Source: Lutibacter sp. (GTDB lineage: Bacteria > Bacteroidota > Bacteroidia > Flavobacteriales > Flavobacteriaceae). Taken from it: a stretch of 8,319 nt of DNA. The position numbers and the translations under genes were made by a program. Of the stretch, positions 1 through 5,533 are shown piece after piece; the stretch's first letter is position 1, and every line of letters starts with the position of its first letter. The stretch is from assembly GCA_002733285.1 (NCBI GenBank), contig NVVE01000015.1:58836-67154 (forward strand), written 5' to 3'. The notes beneath the pieces are model-generated. The model was not told where the DNA came from. It saw only the letters and a program-made list of their open reading frames with translations, and did no database searches.

Positions 1-407
1 AAATTTTTGAGTTTTAAAGTTTCTACAGAAAGACATGCTATAAAGCCATCAATGGCGCCATTAGAAAGCATTTCAATAGTATTTACCTCTTTTTGGTAAG
101 ATTCATTCGTAATACAAGTAATAATATTGTAGCCTTTTTCTGTCGCAATTTTTTCGATACCACGTAAAACACGGGCAAAATAATAAGTAAGAATATTAGG
201 TAATATGATACCAATGGTTTTAGTTTTTTTATTTTGTAAACTTAGTGCTAAGGTATTAGGTTTGTATTTATGTTCTTTAGCATATGCTTGAATCTTCCTT
301 TTAGTTTCGTCGCTAATTTCATAACTATCATTTAATGCCTTAGAGACTGTAGAAATAGAAACAGATAATGCTTTTGAAATTTGCTTTATGGTTATTCTTT
401 TATTCAT
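1..407 (-). CDS. LacI-family transcriptional regulator (partial, N-terminal 135 residues)
   Basis: The reading frame starts at the ATG at 407 and runs off the left edge, so the C-terminal part of the effector domain is missing. The N-terminus MNKRITIKQISKAL opens a LacI helix-turn-helix, with the recognition helix near SISTVSKALN (about residues 17-26). It is followed by the hinge signature HKYKPNTLALSL (46-57) and the start of the periplasmic-binding-protein-like domain, TIGIILPNI (64-72). LacI repressors bind palindromic operators as dimers or tetramers and release them when a small ligand, often a sugar, binds. The ATG overlaps the stop codon of the upstream acylase gene by 8 bases, so the two are almost certainly cotranscribed and probably translationally coupled. 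I infer that it controls its own operon or a linked one. The ligand cannot be read from this fragment. Family assignment is firm. Confidence 0.93.
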   Translation of the reverse strand, partial: MNKRITIKQISKALSVSISTVSKALNDSYEISDETKRKIQAYAKEHKYKPNTLALSLQNKKTKTIGIILPNILTYYFARVLRGIEKIATEKGYNIITCITNESYQKEVNTIEMLSNGAIDGFIACLSVETLKLKN

Positions 408-2790
408 TTTCAGGTAGGATTGTTAATTTTGTTGAGACATCTATGATTTCTTCTTTATTCATTTTCATTTTTCTAGATTCACCTTTATTAAACATTGCTG
501 CTTGGTCTTTATAATGTTCACTAAAAGGATTTCCAGATTGTCCAGTTGGTAAAATGCTACTGCTATTTTCAATATCCGAAAAATCTATAATTCTTCTTGT
601 TGAAGGGCCCGAATTTACATTATATAATCCAGAACCATCGTATTTAAAACCTCTATTATTAATCACTTCACGAGCTCCGTTTATAGGAAAAGGACCAACA
701 TTAAAGTAGTTTTTTAAAGAGTTATCTGTTCCTAAGGGGTGTTGATGCTCTAAGGTATGAACTTTTCCCCAATTCCAATCTTTTATTTCATTTCCTAGCT
801 GTTTTTCTAAAGATGCTACGGCTTCAACAAACGACTTAGATAAAATTTCTTTTTTAGTTTCTATATTGTTAGTTGTTTTAACATTGTCCCACCAAATTGA
901 AACGTCTTTTTTAATTTGGCTTGCAATGACTCTTTTTGATAAATGTGTATTTAAAAATTGTTCGAACAATTTTTCACCTAATTCATCTTCAAAAGTATTT
1001 TTTAAATACTGATAGACCCAGGAGTTGTATATAGTTGGAGCAACAGCATTAACAGTATTTGAGCCGTCCCAAAGTTGAAGAATGTCAATAGCTCTTTGTT
1101 CATTTTTAGAGAAAGAATTAAAATCGAGTATTGAAGTAAACTCTTTAATTACTTCAGGTGATACAACTGAAGTAACATCATTAATCATTTCAGACATGGT
1201 TTTCTTGTTCCAGTTATTTTTTGGTTCAAGTAATTGGACAATTCGTTTAGCCCTATCTTCGGATAAATAATAACCAGGATATAAAATATTTGCGATTGTA
1301 TCTGGTTGGTTGTTGGCAGAATATACATAATTCCAAGAAGGGTTTTCAGCCATCGGATTCATGCTGAAATCTAAATATTCAATAGGGTCATCTTCACCAG
1401 AGGCACCATCCAATATAAATTTTCTATTTACGTGAGGTTTGTGTTTGTATAATTTACCTGTTGCCCACCATGCCACATTTCCTTTTGCATCACCATACAT
1501 AATGTTTAAACCAGGTGCATGAATCATAGAAGCACCTTTTTTAACATCCTTCATTTCCGTTGCTCTTGAAATGGTATAAAGTGCATCTAAAGTTTTGCCT
1601 TCAAATTGAGTGTATACCCATGACATTGCAACTGGATTGGTTTGCGGAATTGCATCAATTACATCATTCATAATTGGACCATGACGTGTACTTTTAACAA
1701 GAACAGTTACTTCCTCACTATCTTTTATCTTTATTGTTTTAATAGCAGTTTTATAATCTTCATATCCTGTTGGTGTTTTGTATTTATTTTCGTCAGATGG
1801 ATGATTTTCTTCTTTATAAAAATCCATATCATCATTTTCAAACATCGTTAACCCATACGCATAATTTCTGTTGTGCCCTAATAATGGAAATGGGATTCCC
1901 GCTAAATGGTAGCCATACATTTCGTAATTGGGTGTAGAAATATGAGCTTCATACCAAACGGCAGGTTGGGCATAGGCAATATGTGGATCGTTCGCAAAAA
2001 GTACTTTTCCAGTGGTGGTTTTTTTGGGAGATACTACCCAACTATTGCTTCCAATAAAAGGAGGTATGGGAGAGTTTTCCATAATCTCGTTGATGCTAGA
2101 AACCATGGTTGAAAAATTTTCAATGTCGGGTAAAGCATTTTTAATAAGTGTTGTTTTTGGGTTAATATCTATCCCGAGTTCTACTAAATAATCATTGTTT
2201 AGTTTTTCTTTAAATACGCTAAGCAATGGGTCTGTTTTCTGGGCCATTGCAAAACTGAATGACATATAACCCAAAATATTATACATATCATTTAATTTAT
2301 AAGGTTCTTTTTCAACACCAATTAAAGTAAATTCAATAGGAGTGGGGCCATTTTTTATAAATTGATTCACACCATTTAAATAGGCAGTAGCCAATTTGTA
2401 GACCTCACCATTTTTATCTAATTTTTCAATTGATCTTTTGGAAGCTTCATCAATTCCTAAACGCACAAAAAATTGATCGTTCTTAAGCATTTTTTCTCCA
2501 AAAATTTCGGATAATCTTCCGGGGGCAATCCTTCGCATGAGTTCCATTTGCCAAAGTCGATCCTGTGCGTGAACGAAACCCAATGCAATAACAGCATCTA
2601 GTTCATTTTTAGCATAAATATGTGGGATACCATAATCATCAAAATATACCGAAGTTTCTTGAGCAACATTTGCTAGTTTAATAGTCCCAGAATAGGTAGG
2701 TTTTAAGCTATTATAATAAACAGCTCCACCAATTAAAATGAGGATAATTAGTAGTGCAATAAGGATTGATATTTTTTTGAAAATATGCAT
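400..2790 (-). CDS. Penicillin acylase family protein (S45 Ntn hydrolase), exported
   Basis: This is a complete 796-residue precursor. Residues 5-24 form a hydrophobic signal or signal-anchor segment after a KK pair, with no lipobox cysteine, so the enzyme should act in the periplasm. The family self-cleaves to an alpha and a beta chain with an N-terminal nucleophile. Here the site is Gly247|Ser248 in IGSNSWVVS. Beta-chain landmarks fit by position: His23 in DPHI (residue 270), acidic metal-site residues at beta 73 and 76 in ENDDMDFY, and the oxyanion Asn in SANNQP (493-494). A conserved tail motif, LPTGQSGNP, lies near 747-755. Beta His23 is what acyl-homoserine-lactone and cephalosporin acylases carry; E. 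coli penicillin G acylase has Gln there. The substrate is some amide of an acyl group, not determinable here. I chose the ATG at 2790 over a GTG at 2799 because GTG starts are rare in this phylum. It is followed by an overlapping LacI gene. Confidence 0.94.
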   Translation of the reverse strand: MHIFKKISILIALLIILILIGGAVYYNSLKPTYSGTIKLANVAQETSVYFDDYGIPHIYAKNELDAVIALGFVHAQDRLWQMELMRRIAPGRLSEIFGEKMLKNDQFFVRLGIDEASKRSIEKLDKNGEVYKLATAYLNGVNQFIKNGPTPIEFTLIGVEKEPYKLNDMYNILGYMSFSFAMAQKTDPLLSVFKEKLNNDYLVELGIDINPKTTLIKNALPDIENFSTMVSSINEIMENSPIPPFIGSNSWVVSPKKTTTGKVLFANDPHIAYAQPAVWYEAHISTPNYEMYGYHLAGIPFPLLGHNRNYAYGLTMFENDDMDFYKEENHPSDENKYKTPTGYEDYKTAIKTIKIKDSEEVTVLVKSTRHGPIMNDVIDAIPQTNPVAMSWVYTQFEGKTLDALYTISRATEMKDVKKGASMIHAPGLNIMYGDAKGNVAWWATGKLYKHKPHVNRKFILDGASGEDDPIEYLDFSMNPMAENPSWNYVYSANNQPDTIANILYPGYYLSEDRAKRIVQLLEPKNNWNKKTMSEMINDVTSVVSPEVIKEFTSILDFNSFSKNEQRAIDILQLWDGSNTVNAVAPTIYNSWVYQYLKNTFEDELGEKLFEQFLNTHLSKRVIASQIKKDVSIWWDNVKTTNNIETKKEILSKSFVEAVASLEKQLGNEIKDWNWGKVHTLEHQHPLGTDNSLKNYFNVGPFPINGAREVINNRGFKYDGSGLYNVNSGPSTRRIIDFSDIENSSSILPTGQSGNPFSEHYKDQAAMFNKGESRKMKMNKEEIIDVSTKLTILPENE

Positions 2791-2814
2791 TTTAGGCACT
2801 GTTTTTTTAGGTAC
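2791..2814 (-). repeat. Short direct repeat in the acylase leader
   Basis: On the minus strand GTACCTAAA (2806-2814) and GTGCCTAAA (2791-2799) are 9-base direct repeats with one mismatch, offset by 15 bases. They lie between the predicted transcription start and the ATG. The second copy supplies the GTG that could be mistaken for the start codon. They may be a protein-binding site or chance; the function is unknown. Confidence 0.3.
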
Positions 2815-2816
2815 AT

Positions 2817-2824
2817 CAAATATA
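2817..2824 (-). promoter_or_regulatory. Candidate -7 promoter box of the acylase-LacI operon
   Basis: Read on the minus strand this is TATATTTG, an exact match to the Bacteroidota -7 consensus TAnnTTTG. It lies 26 bases before the chosen ATG at 2790, giving a predicted leader of about 20 bases. No clear -33 TTG lies about 20 bases further upstream, where the sequence is A/T only. The promoter may therefore be weak or need an activator. Confidence 0.45.
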
Positions 2825-2861
2825 ATGTTTTAAAAGTTAAAATAAATAAAAGTAAAAAATA

Positions 2862-2893
2862 TTTGTCTAAATGTAAAATATACTTTACATTTG
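2862..2893 (+). promoter_or_regulatory. Promoter of the membrane protein-Xre operon
   Basis: TTTG at 2862-2865, a 20-base spacer, then TACATTTG at 2886-2893, an exact TAnnTTTG -7 box. This matches the layout of the Bacteroidota housekeeping promoter (-33 TTG and -7 TAnnTTTG about 19-20 bases apart). The -7 box ends 21 bases before the ATG at 2915, leaving a short A/T-rich leader of about 15 bases with no Shine-Dalgarno sequence. A large palindrome fills the spacer and covers the -7 box. Confidence 0.6.
2869..2892. promoter_or_regulatory. 24-bp palindrome, probable operator
   Basis: The arms AAATGTAAA (2869-2877) and TTTACATTT (2884-2892) are perfect 9-base inverted repeats around a 6-base centre, ATATAC. 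The four innermost bases of the centre (TATA) are also self-complementary, so only one base pair of 24 breaks the symmetry. It occupies the spacer and -7 box of the promoter driving the membrane protein and Xre genes, where a bound dimer would block RNA polymerase. The obvious candidate binder is the Xre protein encoded in that operon (inference). It also lies upstream of the divergent acylase gene. Confidence 0.6.
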
Positions 2894-2914
2894 AAATTAT
2901 AAATAGTATATATT

Positions 2915-3391
2915 ATGAAATCAAGATTTTTATTACATCACAAATACAAACCGCTAGGTTGGTTCTTATTTTTAATAGGTTTAATTTTTGGCATTTTTTT
3001 ATTGATTAATGATTTCGATTATTTTAATTTGGAATTAAAAGTATTTCCTTTAATTGGAGAGAGTGGCTTGTTGTCATCGAATCCTTCTTTAGAATGGAGT
3101 ACAAATAATATTGCCGATGAACTCGTATCAATTGTATTAATTGTAGGGGGGATATTGGTGTCGTTTTCTAAAACAAAAGACGAAGATGAATATATTTCTA
3201 AAATTAGAATGGAGTCACTTATTTGGGCAACGTATGTGAATTATGGTATTTTAATTTTAGCAATTATTTTTGTTTTTGATATGAGTTTTTTTACAGTTTT
3301 AATCGTTAATATGTTTACGGTATTATTGTTTTTTATAATACGGTTTCATTATATGTTGTATAAATCTAAAAGGGTTATTGAAGATGAATAA
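2915..3391 (+). CDS. Small four-helix integral membrane protein, partner of an Xre regulator
   Basis: This is a 158-residue protein of unknown function. Four hydrophobic segments are visible at about residues 14-31, 69-86, 102-121 and 124-143. The last two are separated by only a couple of residues, forming a tight hairpin. A charged loop, KTKDEDEYISKIRMES (86-101), between helices 2 and 3 is probably cytoplasmic, together with the basic C-terminus (YKSKRVIEDE). I recall similar proteins with a D/E-rich loop followed by an ESLIWA-like helix next to short Xre regulators in Bacteroidota, but I cannot name the family. The gene overlaps the Xre gene by 8 bases (ATGAATAA), so they are coexpressed. 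A membrane partner that sequesters or signals to the regulator is a plausible but unproven role. The start is supported by the promoter 21 bases upstream. It is not recognisably a transporter or enzyme. Confidence 0.8.
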   Translation: MKSRFLLHHKYKPLGWFLFLIGLIFGIFLLINDFDYFNLELKVFPLIGESGLLSSNPSLEWSTNNIADELVSIVLIVGGILVSFSKTKDEDEYISKIRMESLIWATYVNYGILILAIIFVFDMSFFTVLIVNMFTVLLFFIIRFHYMLYKSKRVIEDE

Positions 3392-3584
3392 TAAAATAAA
3401 AGTTGAACGTGCAATTCATAATTTAACGCAAGCAAAATTAGCAGATATAATTGGAGTAAGCCGACAAACAGTAAATGCAATGGAACTCAATAAGTATGTT
3501 CCGTCTACAGTTTTATCTTTGAAAATAGCTAAGATATTCAATAAAAATGTAAATGAAATTTTCTTTCTAGATGAGAATGATTAA
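3384..3584 (+). CDS. Short Xre/Cro-type HTH transcriptional regulator (YozG-like)
   Basis: This 66-residue protein is essentially one helix-turn-helix domain. LTQAKLADIIGVSRQTVNAM (residues 14-33) is the HTH, with the recognition helix at SRQTVNAME. It is followed by LNKYVPSTVLSLKIAKIF and the closing NVNEIFFLDE, the usual ending of this compact regulator class. Such proteins bind short palindromes as dimers. No effector domain is present, so any signal must come through a partner, most simply the membrane protein whose stop codon overlaps its ATG. I chose the ATG at 3384 over the TTG at 3378 because it gives the same ATGAATAA overlap as the LacI junction and a typical MNNKIKVERA start. Its probable target is the palindrome at 2869-2892 (inference). 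The stop overlaps that of the opposing DinB-like gene by 4 bases. Confidence 0.92.
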   Translation: MNNKIKVERAIHNLTQAKLADIIGVSRQTVNAMELNKYVPSTVLSLKIAKIFNKNVNEIFFLDEND

Positions 3585-4099
3585 AGATACTTTTCCTTAA
3601 TAATTTTCAAATGATGCATTTGATGACCTGCAATAACAAAACCTAATGCTCTTACGCTCATTAAGCTTCCATTTGCTGACCCGGTCATAGTAAGCATTTC
3701 ATTAGAAAAACTATTAAATAATGAGATGCTAGCTTTTCTTATTAAAGTTAATTCATGAAGCAGTTCATTAAAATTTCTATCATTGCCATTAGAATTGTCA
3801 ACATACCAATCTTCATTAAACCCATGTAGATCTGTGATGTCGTTTCTTGAAAAGCGTAATGCTCGATAACTCAATACACGTTCGGCATCAATTATATGTT
3901 GAAGTAGTTCTTTAATGGTCCACTTCCCTTTAGCATATCTATACACTAATTTTTCCTCAGGAAGATCCTTTACAGTTGCTAACAGCTCTTGAAGAGAGTC
4001 ATTAAGAATGTCTAATAAATAAACATCTCCTAAACTTGTGATGTAGTTTTTATAAAAAGGAGCGTATTCATTTTCGTTTATTTGATTTGAATTCATCAT
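3581..4099 (-). CDS. DinB/YfiT-like metal-binding protein (DinB_2 superfamily)
   Basis: This 172-residue protein has the DinB/YfiT four-helix-bundle pattern. The signature GKWTIKELLQHIIDAERV leads to His68, followed by YRALRFSRND and GFNEDWYV, and the C-terminal AGHQMHHLKIIKEKYL carries His159 and His163. These three histidines match the divalent-metal triad of Bacillus YfiT in spacing. Members include thiol transferases and putative hydrolases, and many are uncharacterised. The Bacteroidota version has no reaction I can assign. The protein is cytoplasmic, with no signal peptide or membrane segment. The reading frame extends to a TTG at 4120, but the ATG at 4099 (or the adjacent ATG at 4096) is the likelier start. 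It is transcribed alone, divergent from the acyltransferase gene and convergent with the Xre gene, overlapping the latter's stop codon by 4 bases. Confidence 0.88.
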   Translation of the reverse strand: MMNSNQINENEYAPFYKNYITSLGDVYLLDILNDSLQELLATVKDLPEEKLVYRYAKGKWTIKELLQHIIDAERVLSYRALRFSRNDITDLHGFNEDWYVDNSNGNDRNFNELLHELTLIRKASISLFNSFSNEMLTMTGSANGSLMSVRALGFVIAGHQMHHLKIIKEKYL

Positions 4100-4257
4100 T
4101 TTTCTGTAAAGATTATTCAAAATATTTTTGATTTTAGATAGTGTAAATATACTACAATATTACTTAGGTCATTTAACTCAAAATGATTGTAATTCATTCA
4201 ATTAGTATTAATTTTCTGGGATTAGAAAAATTTCAGTTACTTTGTGTGTCATTTTTT
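4100..4257. promoter_or_regulatory. Divergent intergenic region between the DinB-like and acyltransferase genes
   Basis: This is a 158-base A/T-rich spacer that must hold both promoters. For the acyltransferase, TACTTTG at 4238-4244 resembles the -7 box but is one base short, and it leaves only 13 bases before the ATG at 4258. No clear -33 element is visible. For the DinB-like gene I see only weak matches. TGTAAATATACTACA at 4142-4156 has TGTA/TACA arms and resembles the inner part of the 2869-2892 palindrome. Confidence 0.4.
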
Positions 4258-5505
4258 ATGAGAAGCACAAAAAAATTTACTACAAACTACGCCATTCGGT
4301 TGCTGACTTGGGTGCTATTTGGGATGTTTACTAATCTTTTCAGAATTAAAAAAAACTTACCATCAGAAGTCAAAAAATTAAAACCACCCTATTTAGTTTT
4401 AGGAAATCATGTAGGCTTTTGGGATCCATTTATTATCGGGCATTTTTTACCCTATTTTACCCATTTTATATCTTCAGATGCTACGTTTCGTAATCCAATA
4501 ATTCGTTTCTTTTTGACGCGGTTGGGTACTATTCCTATAAAGAAAAATACACGTGATATCAAAGCTGTTAAAGATATAATTACAGTCATCAGACAAGGAG
4601 AAAATGTAGGAATATTTCCAGAAGCTTTAAGGACCTGGTCAGGGAGTAGTTTTAAAATAGATGCGTCTATCGTTAAACTCATTAAATTTTTAAATGTTCC
4701 AGTGGTAGTGCCTGTTCTTAAAGGGATGAACTTATTCAATCCTCGTTGGTCAACAAAATTAAGATATACCAAAGTTGAAGTAGATTATAAATTGGTGATT
4801 ACAAGTGAATCACTGAAAAATCTGTCTGATAATGAAATTTATACTGAATTAACAAATGCACTATTTCATGACGAAGTCGCATATCAGCAAAAAAGAATGA
4901 ATATAATATACTCAAGTTATAAAGCCGAACATATTGGTTATGCATTATATGTATGCCCCAATTGTAAGGCCATTGATTGTTTTAGAGCAGTAGGAAATGA
5001 TTTTACCTGTGATTGTTGTCAATATGATATTCATATCAACAAATTTGGTTTTTTTGAGCGTAAATCATCTGGAAACTTATTTTTTGACAATATTAGAGAT
5101 TGGTATTATTGGGAAGAAAAATGGCTGATTAACTATGTGAATGCGAAGTATGAAAGTAAAAGTACTACAGTAATTTTTGAGGATAAAAATTCAAAATTTT
5201 ATCATAGCAATTCAATTGGAAATATGGATTTTATTGATAACGTAAATTTAAAACTATTTATTGATAAAATTGAAATTGAATTCCATTCAAAAAAGGAAAT
5301 AAGGGTCCTTAATTTCAAAGATTTACAAACTATAAATCCGCAAATAAATGAACGCTTAGAAGTGTACTATGAGAAAGAAGCCTACAGGTTTGTAGGACAA
5401 AAAAATGGTGTTTCAGGACTTAAATGGGAAGTCGCAGTAAATGCCTTGTGGAAAAAAACAGGACAGGATCATAAGTTATCGGTGTACATTGAACAAGGCA
5501 ATTAA
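4258..5505 (+). CDS. PlsC-type acyltransferase with C-terminal zinc ribbon
   Basis: This is a 415-residue protein. The N-terminal half is a glycerolipid acyltransferase (PlsC/LPLAT) domain. Motif I is NHVGFWD (Asn50, His51, Asp56, the catalytic HX4D), motif II GTIPIKK (90-96), motif III FPEALR (120-125) and motif IV VPVLKG (151-156). Residues 12-28 are hydrophobic and may dip into the inner membrane. The family transfers acyl chains from acyl-ACP or acyl-CoA to lysophosphatidate or other acceptors. A second half follows: a zinc ribbon (Cys233, 236, 251, 254; CPNC and CDCC) and then about 160 residues starting FGFFE. This second part is absent from plain PlsC, but I recall it in acyltransferases of other phyla. 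Motif III is odd, because the usual form is FPEGTR. The reading frame opens at 4183, but its first 25 codons look non-coding, so the ATG at 4258 is chosen. The acceptor is unknown. Confidence 0.87.
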   Translation: MRSTKKFTTNYAIRLLTWVLFGMFTNLFRIKKNLPSEVKKLKPPYLVLGNHVGFWDPFIIGHFLPYFTHFISSDATFRNPIIRFFLTRLGTIPIKKNTRDIKAVKDIITVIRQGENVGIFPEALRTWSGSSFKIDASIVKLIKFLNVPVVVPVLKGMNLFNPRWSTKLRYTKVEVDYKLVITSESLKNLSDNEIYTELTNALFHDEVAYQQKRMNIIYSSYKAEHIGYALYVCPNCKAIDCFRAVGNDFTCDCCQYDIHINKFGFFERKSSGNLFFDNIRDWYYWEEKWLINYVNAKYESKSTTVIFEDKNSKFYHSNSIGNMDFIDNVNLKLFIDKIEIEFHSKKEIRVLNFKDLQTINPQINERLEVYYEKEAYRFVGQKNGVSGLKWEVAVNALWKKTGQDHKLSVYIEQGN

Positions 5506-5508
5506 AGA

Positions 5509-5533
5509 AACTCAGTCTAATTTAGGCCGAGTT
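5509..5533. terminator. Hairpin between convergent acyltransferase and ppc genes
   Basis: This is a 25-base imperfect palindrome. AACTC (5509-5513) pairs with GAGTT (5529-5533). Inside, after an A/C mismatch, GTCTAA can pair with TTAGGC using one G-U pair, leaving a minimal loop. It begins 4 bases after the acyltransferase stop and covers the last three codons and stop of ppc. On the minus strand it is followed by a modest T-rich run (TCTTTAATT); on the plus strand there is no T-run. It probably serves as a terminator for ppc and possibly for both genes. Confidence 0.5.

Noticed and set aside
1082..1270. 62-codon plus-strand open frame
   Set aside because: It lies wholly antisense to the well-supported acylase gene; no recognisable domain.
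1642..1851. 69-codon plus-strand open frame rich in Phe and Ile
   Set aside because: Antisense shadow of the acylase gene; the composition reflects reverse-complemented Lys/Asn/Asp codons.
1906..2112. 68-codon plus-strand open frame
   Set aside because: It is antisense to the acylase active-site region and has no support of its own.
2788..2799. GTG start for the acylase at 2799
   Set aside because: The ATG three codons downstream is preferred: GTG is uncommon in this phylum, and the GTG belongs to a direct repeat in the leader.
2785..3009. 74-codon plus-strand open frame across the divergent promoter
   Set aside because: It runs through the promoter and palindrome and overlaps the membrane protein gene out of frame.
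3607..3623. Perfect 7-base hairpin (TCAAATG/CATTTGA, loop ATG) that could terminate the Xre transcript
   Set aside because: It lies inside the conserved HQMHHLK coding segment of the DinB-like gene, has low GC and no T-run, so the codons explain it.
4183..4257. 25-codon N-terminal extension of the acyltransferase
   Set aside because: The translated stretch lacks PlsC-like sequence and covers the likely promoter; the ATG at 4258 gives a typical N-terminus.
4452..4772. 106-codon minus-strand open frame
   Set aside because: Antisense to the conserved acyltransferase motifs; no family resemblance.
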